Assembly: GCA_964649415.1 (NCBI GenBank)
Contig: CAZYSK010000040.1
Location: 1-49,987 of the forward strand
Direction of reading: 5' to 3'
Length of the DNA stretch: 49,987 bases
Origin: CAZYSK01 sp964649415
GTDB lineage: Bacteria; Chloroflexota; Anaerolineae; B4-G1
Shown here: positions 8,659 to 17,064 of the stretch, in pieces
Layout: every line of letters starts with the position of its first letter
Numbering within the stretch: the stretch's first letter is position 1
Position numbers and translations under genes: made by a program
The notes under the pieces: generated by a model
What the model was told of the DNA's origin: nothing
The model's database searches: none
Seen by the model: the letters and a program-made list of their open reading frames with translations, nothing else

Positions 8659-8692
8659 AGACCTGACAGGTTCCAGGAAGCCTGTCGGGTCT
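8659..8692. repeat. Palindromic intergenic repeat / possible terminator (12-bp stem)
   Basis: AGACCTGACAGG (8659-8670) pairs with CCTGTCGGGTCT (8681-8692) around a 10-base loop, with one T-G wobble. There is no U-run on either side. It lies between the response regulator's end and the flippase-like gene's start on the minus strand. It could terminate the former or be a dispersed palindromic element. Confidence 0.5.
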
Positions 8693-8738
8693 CCTCGATT
8701 CCAGGAGAGTGAGAAGCTGCAGCAAGAGGGCGAGGGGC

Positions 8739-9476
8739 CTAGTGCTCCCGGCTCAGTCCAGCGCTGTGGTGCTCTGCGCGAACAGACCCGTCGCCCGCGA
8801 AGTAGTAGCCCATTCCCCAGCGCGTGCGGATGTACTGTGGATTGGCCGGATCCTCCTCGAGCTTGCGCCGCAGGTAGCGAACGTATACGCTGAGGTAACC
8901 CACTTCCTCCGCGTACTCTGGGCCCCAAACACTGGTGAGTAATTCCCTGTGGGGTACGATACGCCCCTTCTGGCTGACCAGGTATAGCAACAGGCGCGAC
9001 TCGGTGGGAGTGAGTGAGATGGCTTCCCCGCCCCGCCTGACCGTTCCGTCCCTGAGGTCAATACAGAGGCTGCCATCGTCGTAGACGTCCCGCCAGTCGT
9101 TGGAAGAGTTCGTCCTGGATCGGCGCAGAACGGTGCGGATGCGTGCCTTCAGCTCGTCGAAGCTGCACGGCTTGGTCAGATAGTCATCGGCTCCCAAGGA
9201 GAGTCCCTTGAGTACATCCGCGCGGTCGGTCCTCGCGGTGAGCATGATGATTGGCGTATCGCACATGTTGCGGAGTCGCTGACACGTGAGCCACCCATCC
9301 ATCTCTGGCATCATGACGTCCAGGATGATGACGTCGGGGCGCGACTCATAGGCTTTCTTCAGCCCATCCTTGCCGCTGTTGGCAGTGGAAACAGAGAACC
9401 CCTCACGCTCCAGTCCAAGCCGCAGGAGAGTAAGCAGTCCAGAATCGTCGTCTATTACCAGTACTTTCTCTTTCAT
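8739..9476 (-). CDS. OmpR/PhoB-family response regulator
   Basis: 245 residues. The receiver domain has the acidic pocket D9-D10-D11, phosphoacceptor Asp53 in I-I-L-D-V-M-M-P, the L-T-A-R threonine and the T-K-P lysine near 103. The C-terminal winged-helix DNA-binding domain contains L-T-P-T-E-S-R-L-L-L-Y-L and the R-Y-L-R-R-K-L-E recognition region, ending in the G-M-G-Y-Y-F wing. It would be phosphorylated by a sensor kinase and bind promoter DNA. AGAGG precedes the ATG. A second OmpR-type regulator and a large histidine kinase lie next upstream, so they plausibly form one signalling locus, though which regulator the kinase serves is unknown. Confidence 0.92.
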   Translation of the reverse strand: MKEKVLVIDDDSGLLTLLRLGLEREGFSVSTANSGKDGLKKAYESRPDVIILDVMMPEMDGWLTCQRLRNMCDTPIIMLTARTDRADVLKGLSLGADDYLTKPCSFDELKARIRTVLRRSRTNSSNDWRDVYDDGSLCIDLRDGTVRRGGEAISLTPTESRLLLYLVSQKGRIVPHRELLTSVWGPEYAEEVGYLSVYVRYLRRKLEEDPANPQYIRTRWGMGYYFAGDGSVRAEHHSAGLSREH

Positions 9477-9733
9477 CCTCTTTGCCTCTTGTCAGAGAGC
9501 CATCGTAAGTAGCTGTTCTCGCTGCCCCTCATCATATCTACGTACTATCCCGTGTTGCGATTCCGTGGCTTGCCGGTCCGTTGTGAGATGTGATACTTTC
9601 CCTATATTATCCTTAACTACCAAACACTATAGCAGATGCTCGTAAGTGATAGGTGAACAAAAGGTCACAAAACAGCAATAGGCCCCCTCCAACAAGCAGG
9701 GGGCCGGGCGACCGATGCTATGTACCGGATGGC
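9477..9733. other. Intergenic region between the two response regulators
   Basis: 257 bases. It carries the terminator of the upstream regulator (9681-9705) and an AT-rich stretch around 9597-9640 that probably contains the promoter of the downstream regulator on the minus strand, but no clear -35/-10 pair can be assigned. Confidence 0.4.
9681..9705 (-). terminator. Terminator hairpin after second response regulator
   Basis: GGCCCCCT (9681-9688) and AGGGGGCC (9698-9705) form an 8-bp GC-rich stem with a 9-base loop. Read on the minus strand it is followed by a moderately T-rich stretch (TATTGCTGTTTTGTGACC), 28 bases past the stop codon. Confidence 0.65.
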
Positions 9734-10438
9734 CTACAGCAAATCCTCGGCGTCGAAATAATACCCGCCGCCTCGGACGGTGTGAAGGTACTGGGGCTCG
9801 CGCGGATCTGGTTCGATCTTCCTCCGCAGCCGATAGATGTATTGCTTGACCAGGTCTGGTTCCCCGATCCATTCTGGCCCCCAGACTCTGGTCAGGATGG
9901 CGTCAGGGCTCAGCACCTTTCCGGCGTGACGCGTCAACAGCCGGAGCACTTCGAACTCCTTGGGGGTCAGATACACGGTCTGGTTGCCAATCACCAATTC
10001 GTGGCGGTCGCAGTCCAGCATAATCGAGGATGCCGGGAATAGATAGTCACTCTCATCCTCCGCGCGTTCGCCTGAACGCCGCAGGCAAGCATTCAGACGG
10101 CTGAGCAACTCCGAGCGATCGAAGGGCTTGACCACGTAGTCGTCCGCGCCGAGAGACAGGCCACGTACGATGTCTTTGATCGTGCCCTTGGCCGTGACGA
10201 AGATGATAGGTACCTCCGTCATCTCGCGCAAGCGGCGGCACGCTTCGAAGCCATCTACCCCGGGCATCATCACGTCCAGCAGAATCGCATCTGGGTGCGT
10301 CTGATAGGCAGAGCGCAGTGCTGAAAGCGCGTCCTCAGCCACCACGACGTCAAAGCCGTCGGCGATTAGCATGGCTTTCAGGATCGCCACTACATCTGGG
10401 TGATCATCTACAACAAGAACGCGGAATTGGCGACGCAT
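9734..10438 (-). CDS. OmpR/PhoB-family response regulator
   Basis: 234 residues. The receiver has D11-D12, phosphoacceptor Asp55 in I-L-L-D-V-M-M-P-G-V-D-G-F, the V-T-A-K switch residues and the V-K-P-F lysine. The C-terminal winged helix includes L-T-P-K-E-F-E-V-L-R-L-L and Y-R-L-R-R-K-I-E. RBS AGAGGAAGGGA lies just before the ATG. It is transcribed away from the large histidine kinase from back-to-back promoters (10501-10529 and 10549-10577), so it is the most likely partner of that kinase. Confidence 0.92.
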   Translation of the reverse strand: MRRQFRVLVVDDHPDVVAILKAMLIADGFDVVVAEDALSALRSAYQTHPDAILLDVMMPGVDGFEACRRLREMTEVPIIFVTAKGTIKDIVRGLSLGADDYVVKPFDRSELLSRLNACLRRSGERAEDESDYLFPASSIMLDCDRHELVIGNQTVYLTPKEFEVLRLLTRHAGKVLSPDAILTRVWGPEWIGEPDLVKQYIYRLRRKIEPDPREPQYLHTVRGGGYYFDAEDLL

Positions 10439-10500
10439 ATTCCCTTCCTCTTGAATCTAAGTCCCGAAAATAGATGTCGTAATGAAACCCCTAATGCTTT

Positions 10501-10529
10501 ATTATAATACGGAACGCCCGCCTTGTCCA
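10501..10529 (-). promoter_or_regulatory. Sigma-70 promoter of the response regulator
   Basis: On the minus strand TGGACA (10524-10529), a 17-base spacer and TATAAT (10501-10506). It lies about 60 bases before the ATG at 10438. Confidence 0.75.
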
Positions 10530-10548
10530 TCGCGGCTGTTACCTGCAA

Positions 10549-10577
10549 TTGGCAAGTTCTATCATCTGTGCTAGAAT
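10549..10577 (+). promoter_or_regulatory. Sigma-70 promoter of the large histidine kinase
   Basis: TTGGCA (10549-10554), a 17-base spacer and TAGAAT (10572-10577). It faces away from the promoter at 10501-10529, leaving only ~19 bases between the two -35 elements, so a regulator bound there could control both. Confidence 0.75.
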
Positions 10578-10620
10578 AGCCTTGCAGGGCGGGTATCAGA
10601 CAGCGCGTGAGGAGGGTAGC

Positions 10621-13600
10621 GTGGGAAGCGAAGGAGCCCAGAAGGAGCTCCATGCCCGGCATCACTCCCAGGACGTAATATCTCCACAGGCGTGGCTTGT
10701 CGCGATCACCCTGGCCGCGACAGTGCTTCTCATGTGCGCTGCCATTCTCCCGGCGTGGCGTACCGTCCGCGCCCCCTTCTTGGGCTTGTTCACTGAGCCA
10801 ACCTTGGTGGTCAACGGGGCCGGTGATCCCACCTGGCCAGGCTACGCGGCCGGCCTGCGGTATACGGATCACTTGCTTGCAGTCGACGGCCGGCCCCTGG
10901 AGAGCACCACCGCGTTGATGCGCCTGCTGTCTCGGTACAAACCCGGTGACGTTGTTACGGTGACAGCACGGGACAGGGATGGCGCACAGCGTGACGTGGC
11001 CGTGCGACTCGAGTCCATTCCTTCCCAGGCGGTGCTCAGTTTCTTTGTTCTTCCCTACGTCCTGGGACTGGCCTATTTGGGGATTGGCACTTGGGTTTTC
11101 CTGTCGCGGCTGCATGCACCGGGCGGGCAGGTCTTTGGCATGCTGTGCGCGGTCGTCGCGCTGGACTTAGGGCTGCTTTTCGATCTCTACACCGCGCACT
11201 GGTTCCCCCGTGTGTGGGTCACGGCGCTCTCGCTGAGCGGCAGCGTAGCCATTCACCTGGCACTCGTGTTTCCTCAGCGGGTGCGTTTCCTGGATCGTGC
11301 ACCCGCGCTGCGTTACCTGGCGTATGTACCCGGTGTTCTCATCGTCGTGCTCAATCAGTTCGCCATTCTGGATTTCGATACACCGCGGGCGTATTTCGAC
11401 ACCTGGCTCGTGGCCTTCATCTTCGCGAGTATGAGTGTGCTCATTCTTCTGGCGATGATGGTTCACCGCCTCCGTCGCTCTAAATCCCCCATCGTTCAAG
11501 CTCAGGCGCGCACCATCTTGTGGGGCAGTCTGTTGGCCTTTGGTCCCATTGCGGCCTGGTTCGTCGTCTTTCGCGTCGTCGAATGGGCGCTCCCAGCGGC
11601 CCTGATTCTGCCCTGGTTGGCGCTATTCCCTCTCTCGGTCGCGTATGCTATCCTGCGCTATCGCCTGTTCGACATCAACCTGGTCGTCAGCCGGGGCGCT
11701 GTCTACGCGTTTCTCAGCATCACCCTGGTCGGCGCGTACTTCTTCGTGCTGCATCTGGTCCGCCTCGTGTTTGGTGTATCCCTGCAGCAGGTCAACCACC
11801 CGCTCGTGCTTGGTGTCTTTGTGCTTCTGCTGGTGTTCCTCGCGAACCCGGCGCGCGCGCATCTGGATCGCGTCCTGGACCGTGCCCTCCTGGGGCGTGT
11901 GGTTGACCATCGCGAACTGGTGAGCCGCTTCGTCAACCGCTTGACTGAAACCACGAAACTGGATTCGGTCCTTGAGGTTGTCCGTGAGACGTTGGAGGCA
12001 GGCTGGCAGTTGGAGTGCGCCGCGCTGTTTCTGTACGATCCGCGTCGTGGGTGCTATGAACCGCGTGCCATCGGGAGCACTGAACTTCCAGACGTAGCCT
12101 TTTCACAAGATGGCCCCCTGGCCGATCAGATGCTCCGCAGGCGTGAGAGCATATACCTCTATCGAGATCGGCCGTTGCCCCCTCACCTGTCCGCCGAACG
12201 CGAGGCATTGGACCCCTTGCGGCCTGCGCTCTTCGTCCCTGTGCCGGGACATGGCTGGCTGACGCTGGGTCCGCACCACAACGGTACACCCTTCTATTCA
12301 GACGACTTGACCGTCTTGGAATCACTGGGTTCGCAAGTCGCGGTGGCACTGGAGAAGGTCCGCCTCTTCAGCGACCTGGAGCGGCGTATGACAGAGGCGG
12401 ACGTGTTGTATTGGGTGGGCCAGGCCGTCAACTTCACCATGGGTGTGGATGACCTACTGGAGCTGATCTACGCCCAGACCGGACGCGTTCTGGACACGAG
12501 TAACTTCTACATCGCGCTGCGCAATCCGGAGAAGGACACACTGTCCTTCGCGTTCTATGTCGAACAAGGCGAGCGACTGTACAGGAATGACGAGTGGTCG
12601 GTAGACGTCGGCCTGACAGGCGAGATCACCCGCACCGACCGCCCTATCGTGACGGGCGACTACATTGAGGAGTGTCTGCGCCGGGGCGTTGAGCCTGGAG
12701 GCCGGCCGGGAAAAGCTTGGATGGGCGTGCCGATCAATGCCGGTGACCAAGTTCTCGGGGTGATGACAGTCTCCAGTTTCGACCCTGACGTCACCTACTC
12801 GCCCGATCAACTGACTTTCTTCTCCGCGATTGCGGATCAGGCCGCCGCGATCCTCGACAAGGCGCGCCTATATCGCGAGATGGAACAATACGCTCAACAG
12901 TTGGCTGCCCTGAATGAGGTCGGCAGCGTCATCACCTCGACCTTGGACCTGCAGACGGTGTTGCACCTGATCATGGACACGGCGGTTGAACTGATTCAAG
13001 CCGAGGCCGGTTCGCTGCTGTTGGTAGATCAGGACACTGACGCACTGGTGTTTGAGGTGACCGCAGGGCCGGGTTCCGCCGATCTGGTGGGCACGCGCCT
13101 GCCTCCCGGTACGGGCGTTGTGGGCGCAGTGGTCCAGGAAGGCCAGCCGACGATCATCAGGGATGCGCATTCCGATGAGCGTTGGTACGGAGGCGTGGAT
13201 GATCGTACAGGCTTTATCACGCATTCCGTAATTGCCGTGCCCATGGTCAGCCGGCGGCATACCATCGGCGTGATTCAGCTTCTCAATCGGCGCGATGGCG
13301 TGCCATTTGACCAGGACGACGAGCGGTTGCTGACGGCGTTTGCCACTAACGCCGCCGTCTCTATCGAGAACGCCCGGCTATTCACGCAGACGGATCAGGC
13401 CCTCGCTGCACGGGTAGAAGAGCTCTCAATGATGCAGCGCATTGACCGGGAACTCAATGCCACCCTGGAGTATCGCCGGGTAATGGGCCTGACCTTGGAG
13501 TGGGCGCTGAGGATGACCGGGTCCGATGTAGGGCTTGTAGCTGCTGTCGTGGATACCGAGGACGGCGCGCGCGGTCTGCGCTTCCTGGCCAACCAGGGGT

Positions 13601-14673
13601 ATCCAGAGGATGCAGTAGCGGCCTACGAGGAGCAACTCTGGCCGCTGGATCAGGGCATCATTGGGCGCGTGGTGCGCACCGGCAAGTCAGCGCTCGTGGA
13701 GGATGTCAGTAGCGATCCGGACTACGTGCCGGCGGTGCCGGATGTGGTGGCTCAATTGACGGTGCCGATTCGATGCGAGGATCAAATCGTTGGCGTCATC
13801 GCGGTTGAGTCTCTGCAGCCAGACCGCCTGGACCGAGAGGCGCGCGAGTTTGTCGCGCGCCTGGCCGACCACGCGGCCATTTCCATCGAGAATGCCCGCC
13901 TCTTTGAACAGGTACGCCGTGCCAACGAGGCCAAGACCGAGTTCGTCTCGTTCGTATCCCATGAACTAAAGCAGCCGATGACCTCTATCAAGGGCTACAC
14001 GGACTTGCTGGTCAAAGGGGCTGCCGGGGATCTGAACGAGAGCCAATACCGTTTTCTTGAGACTGTGCAGTCGAATGTGTCTCGTATGAACACGCTCGTC
14101 AGTGACCTGCTGGATATCTCGCGCATTGAGAGTGGGCGGCTGCGGCTGGAGTCTGGGGACGTGTCCATTGAGTGGGTCATCAGAGACGTGCTTCAAGCGA
14201 TCCGCGGACAGATCGAAGCTAAGCAGCAGGCACTGGAGGTGGATGTCTTGCCCGGCTTGCCGCCTGTGAGAGGGGATCGAGATCGGTTGGTGCAGATTCT
14301 GACTAACCTGGTGAGCAATGCGCACAAGTATACGCCCTCGGGGGGCCATATCACAGTTCGAGCTGAGGGATGGTCGGATGGCAAAGAGAGGGCGGAATCG
14401 CCAGGGTTTGTGCTGTGCTCGGTGACCGACACGGGAATCGGCATAGCGTCTGAGGATCAGAAGCGTCTCTTCACCAAGTACTTCCGGGCCGATGACCCCA
14501 CCGTGCGCAGCGTGGCAGGTACCGGCCTGGGACTTGTCATCACCAAGAGCTTGGTGGAGCTACACGGTGGTGAGATATGGGTCGAGAGCGAGCCAGGCGA
14601 GGGGAGCACCTTCTCATTCGCCATCCCTGCTACTCAGGGGGAGCATCGACACTGGATTACCGGCGCGTCTTGA
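10621..14673 (+). CDS. Giant membrane sensor histidine kinase: PDZ, multi-TM, four GAF domains, HisKA-HATPase
   Basis: 1350 residues from GTG 10621, chosen because GAGGAGGGT precedes it and because the TTG further upstream lies within the promoter. A membrane helix (~20-45) is followed by a PDZ-like domain (~55-140; G-Y-A-A-G-L, L-A-V-D-G-R-P), about eight membrane segments (~140-430), four GAF domains (~440-1090), then HisKA with His1114 in S-H-E-L-K-Q-P and an HATPase domain with N-box N-L-V-S-N-A-H-K-Y, D-T-G-I-G-I and G-T-G-L-G-L. It autophosphorylates and passes phosphate to a response regulator, probably the divergent one. The PDZ plus membrane bundle resembles signal-sensing modules; the GAF array could bind small ligands or bilins, but no conserved ligand Cys can be assigned. 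Confidence 0.93.
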   Translation: MGSEGAQKELHARHHSQDVISPQAWLVAITLAATVLLMCAAILPAWRTVRAPFLGLFTEPTLVVNGAGDPTWPGYAAGLRYTDHLLAVDGRPLESTTALMRLLSRYKPGDVVTVTARDRDGAQRDVAVRLESIPSQAVLSFFVLPYVLGLAYLGIGTWVFLSRLHAPGGQVFGMLCAVVALDLGLLFDLYTAHWFPRVWVTALSLSGSVAIHLALVFPQRVRFLDRAPALRYLAYVPGVLIVVLNQFAILDFDTPRAYFDTWLVAFIFASMSVLILLAMMVHRLRRSKSPIVQAQARTILWGSLLAFGPIAAWFVVFRVVEWALPAALILPWLALFPLSVAYAILRYRLFDINLVVSRGAVYAFLSITLVGAYFFVLHLVRLVFGVSLQQVNHPLVLGVFVLLLVFLANPARAHLDRVLDRALLGRVVDHRELVSRFVNRLTETTKLDSVLEVVRETLEAGWQLECAALFLYDPRRGCYEPRAIGSTELPDVAFSQDGPLADQMLRRRESIYLYRDRPLPPHLSAEREALDPLRPALFVPVPGHGWLTLGPHHNGTPFYSDDLTVLESLGSQVAVALEKVRLFSDLERRMTEADVLYWVGQAVNFTMGVDDLLELIYAQTGRVLDTSNFYIALRNPEKDTLSFAFYVEQGERLYRNDEWSVDVGLTGEITRTDRPIVTGDYIEECLRRGVEPGGRPGKAWMGVPINAGDQVLGVMTVSSFDPDVTYSPDQLTFFSAIADQAAAILDKARLYREMEQYAQQLAALNEVGSVITSTLDLQTVLHLIMDTAVELIQAEAGSLLLVDQDTDALVFEVTAGPGSADLVGTRLPPGTGVVGAVVQEGQPTIIRDAHSDERWYGGVDDRTGFITHSVIAVPMVSRRHTIGVIQLLNRRDGVPFDQDDERLLTAFATNAAVSIENARLFTQTDQALAARVEELSMMQRIDRELNATLEYRRVMGLTLEWALRMTGSDVGLVAAVVDTEDGARGLRFLANQGYPEDAVAAYEEQLWPLDQGIIGRVVRTGKSALVEDVSSDPDYVPAVPDVVAQLTVPIRCEDQIVGVIAVESLQPDRLDREAREFVARLADHAAISIENARLFEQVRRANEAKTEFVSFVSHELKQPMTSIKGYTDLLVKGAAGDLNESQYRFLETVQSNVSRMNTLVSDLLDISRIESGRLRLESGDVSIEWVIRDVLQAIRGQIEAKQQALEVDVLPGLPPVRGDRDRLVQILTNLVSNAHKYTPSGGHITVRAEGWSDGKERAESPGFVLCSVTDTGIGIASEDQKRLFTKYFRADDPTVRSVAGTGLGLVITKSLVELHGGEIWVESEPGEGSTFSFAIPATQGEHRHWITGAS

Positions 14674-14730
14674 ACACCGCGGACGTGTGAGTCACCAGGC
14701 GTCTTGCTAGCCTGTTTGCCGATCTACCGT

Positions 14731-15405
14731 CTACGCTTCCCTGAACCGAGCCTCGAGTTGCTCCAGTAGCTCCGCTGCCTCTACGAGCTTGTCCAGCGGG
14801 TTCTCCGCGGCCTTGAAATACCGATAGTCACACGGCATCACGTCGAGCGTGCGTACGAGGTCGTCGTGATGGTCTTGCACCGCCCTCTCGCTGACGCCGT
14901 AGAGACCGGCAATCGCCTGCCGTTTCACCGGGCGCAGGTTGACTTTGCGCACTGTGTAGTCGAGCGCTGCTGCCCACGTGTCTGACTTGCGCACAGTGAG
15001 CGTCTCGCGCCCAAGAGCGATTTGGTACTCCATCCACATCTGAATGGCGGCACCGATCTCTTCCAGCGGCATCCCTGCCTTGGTCATCTTGTCCGTAAGT
15101 GCCAACTCCACCTTGTCCATGCCACTGGCAAAGAGCCGTTCGAACCGGTTGGCCAGTGGGGAATCAGGCTCCAATCGCATAAACTCGGCCAGCGCGCGCA
15201 AAGCCTGGTCGAAATCGCCACTGCGGGCCAGAGCTCGTGCTAGATGGAGTTGATAATCCGCTTCGTCAGGGACTAGGCGGGCAGCAGACTGGAGGCACTT
15301 GATCGCCCGCTCGATATCCCATTCCTCGTAGGCCTCAAGGCCCTGCGCCTTGTGCCTGTCTGCTTTGCGACGGTCTGCCGTACTGGATTGCTGCTTTGCC
15401 ATCAC
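14731..15405 (-). CDS. TPR protein with a DUF6398-like helix-turn-helix region
   Basis: 224 residues. The N-terminus is charged; residues ~15-95 form two to three tetratricopeptide repeats (A-Y-E-E-W-D-I-E-R-A-I-K-C-L, then H-L-A-R-A-L-A-R-S-G-D-F-D-Q-A-L). The C-terminal half contains W-A-A-A-L-D-Y-T-V-R-K-V-N and I-A-G-L-Y-G-V-S-E-R-A-V-Q, a helix-turn-helix-like stretch resembling DUF6398 proteins. It is probably a soluble adaptor or regulatory protein; no specific role can be given. It is convergent with the histidine kinase gene. An adjacent codon (second Met) is an alternative start. Confidence 0.65.
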   Translation of the reverse strand: MMAKQQSSTADRRKADRHKAQGLEAYEEWDIERAIKCLQSAARLVPDEADYQLHLARALARSGDFDQALRALAEFMRLEPDSPLANRFERLFASGMDKVELALTDKMTKAGMPLEEIGAAIQMWMEYQIALGRETLTVRKSDTWAAALDYTVRKVNLRPVKRQAIAGLYGVSERAVQDHHDDLVRTLDVMPCDYRYFKAAENPLDKLVEAAELLEQLEARFREA

Positions 15406-15583
15406 GATCGCTCCTTACAACCTGTGAAGCCGTGTGCGCCGTGGATCCGGGAGGCGCGAGAGCTATGGGTCCTTGAGTGAGTGGTTCAGACCGCTGCCTT
15501 GGTTTCTGTGCGGTCTTCTCAACCGCGTTCAAGCTGAATTATAGCATAGTCATCAAGGACGGGCAACGTTGTCAATTGCGCTT

Positions 15584-15610
15584 TTGCAAAATCCCTGGCC
15601 GTGATATAAT
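15584..15610 (+). promoter_or_regulatory. Promoter of the first lipoprotein gene
   Basis: TATAAT at 15605-15610 preceded by TTGCAA at 15584-15589 (15-base spacer) or TTTGCA one base upstream (16-base spacer). It sits 50 bases before the ATG at 15660. Confidence 0.6.
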
Positions 15611-15659
15611 CGCGCTAGCCCTGCAAAACGGGCTACTTATGTGCAGTTGGGAGGCGCTA

Positions 15660-16307
15660 ATGAGTCGGTGTTGCCATCCCCTGAAGGCCTGCCTGGTTGT
15701 GCTTGCGTTGTTGCTGCTGACTCCCAGTTGCACCACGAGCGACGAACAGGGGCCACTTTTTCAGGACGACTTCAGTAGCCAGGACGGCGGGTGGGGCGTG
15801 GCCCAGCGCGACGAGTCCGAGCGCGACTACGAACAAGACAAGTACTTCATCGAATCGCGCGAGCCGAACTGGTTTGCCTGGGCCTACCCGGGCTTGGATT
15901 TCGATGACGTGAGCCTGGAGATCGATGTCTATTTGGACCCTGATTCCCCAGATGGCCACTACGGCGTGCTCTGTCGTCATGCGGATGAGGACAATTTCTA
16001 TTACTTTGGCGTTAGCGCGGATGGCTACTATGCAATCTTCCGCCGGATGGACGGCGGTGCCCTTGAAGTTCTCACCGGAGATGGTACCGGCATGGTTCCC
16101 TCGCCAGCCATCAACACAGGTGGAGATGCGAACCATCTGCTGGCGGTCTGCCGGGGAGACGAGTTGAGCCTCTACGTCAACGACGAGCTGCTGGAGACGG
16201 TCACTGATGACGTCCACGCCCGAGGTGATGTGGGGCTTGGGGCCGGGAGTGGCCCGGATGGGAGCTTCCGGGTTCTGTTCGACGATCTTGCTGTGGCTGC
16301 GCCATAG
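15660..16307 (+). CDS. Lipoprotein with a jelly-roll (DUF1080/LamG-like) domain
   Basis: 215 residues from ATG 15660, which has GGGAGG upstream. A lipoprotein signal peptide ends in L-L-L-T-P-S-C, so the Cys is likely lipidated and the protein anchored outside the membrane. The mature part has the F-x-D-D-F-S-S-x-D-G-G-W start and Y-G-V-L-C-R, F-Y-Y-F-G-V-S-A-D-G-Y-Y and F-D-D-L motifs of concanavalin-like/DUF1080 sugar-binding folds. The next gene is a paralogue with the same architecture, so they form a tandem pair. The ligand is unknown. Confidence 0.75.
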   Translation: MSRCCHPLKACLVVLALLLLTPSCTTSDEQGPLFQDDFSSQDGGWGVAQRDESERDYEQDKYFIESREPNWFAWAYPGLDFDDVSLEIDVYLDPDSPDGHYGVLCRHADEDNFYYFGVSADGYYAIFRRMDGGALEVLTGDGTGMVPSPAINTGGDANHLLAVCRGDELSLYVNDELLETVTDDVHARGDVGLGAGSGPDGSFRVLFDDLAVAAP

Positions 16308-16363
16308 CAGGCAGCGTGGGGCAGTATGTCGTAGGAACGCATCAAACGCGAGAGGATCGTCAC

Positions 16364-16999
16364 ATGCCGGTGACAACGGCGAGGCAGATTGTTGCAGTAC
16401 TTGTGGCACTGCTCGTCTCGGTGGTCGCGTGCGGGAAGGGCGAGCAGCCGCCCTGGGCCGACGATTTCTCCGACCCTGCCAGCGGCTGGCACGCCGAGAT
16501 GGATGCATCTGCGGAGGTTGGGTATCACGAGGGCGTGATGCGCGTCCTTGTCAAATCACCCAACCGCCTCGCGTGGGCCTCTGCCGGGCGTGACTACTCC
16601 GATTCTCACATCGCCGTTGAGGCTACACAAGTCGGGGGCCCCGACGACAATGAGTACGGCGTGCTCGTGCGTATGCAAGACCCGGACCATTTCTACCGCT
16701 TCTCGATCAGCGGGGATGGTTACTACCTGGTCAGCAAGTATGACGATGGAGAATGGGTGGCGTTGAGTGACGATTGGAGCAGTCCGCCTGACCCGGATGC
16801 CATTCGGCTTGGCGCTGCAACCAATCTGCTTGAGGTCATCTGTCAGGGCGCCACGATGACGTTTGTCGTCAACGGCGTTCAGTTGGTGCAGGTCGAGAAC
16901 GGCGCCTATTCGCGGGGCGACATAGGCCTTTATGCCGGCTCATTCTTCGAGCCCGGGGTCGAGGTACACTTCGACAACCTTCGCGTGGAGATGCCGTGA
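16364..16999 (+). CDS. Lipoprotein paralogous to its upstream neighbour
   Basis: 211 residues from ATG 16364 (GAGAGGA upstream; an earlier in-frame ATG at 16316 would put the signal peptide inside the protein). The signal peptide ends V-S-V-V-A-C-G-K. The mature part begins W-A-D-D-F-S-D-P-A-S-G-W and repeats the neighbour's motifs (Y-G-V-L-V-R, F-Y-R-F-S-I-S-G-D-G-Y-Y, F-D-N-L). It is likely an extracytoplasmic jelly-roll lipoprotein. Its stop overlaps the possible GTG start of mtaB. Confidence 0.75.
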   Translation: MPVTTARQIVAVLVALLVSVVACGKGEQPPWADDFSDPASGWHAEMDASAEVGYHEGVMRVLVKSPNRLAWASAGRDYSDSHIAVEATQVGGPDDNEYGVLVRMQDPDHFYRFSISGDGYYLVSKYDDGEWVALSDDWSSPPDPDAIRLGAATNLLEVICQGATMTFVVNGVQLVQVENGAYSRGDIGLYAGSFFEPGVEVHFDNLRVEMP

Positions 17000-17064
17000 C
17001 GGAAGCTGTTGCCACGGTTCACCGGCGGTCAAGCGACTCCACCGCGCGGCCAAGTGATGGATTG

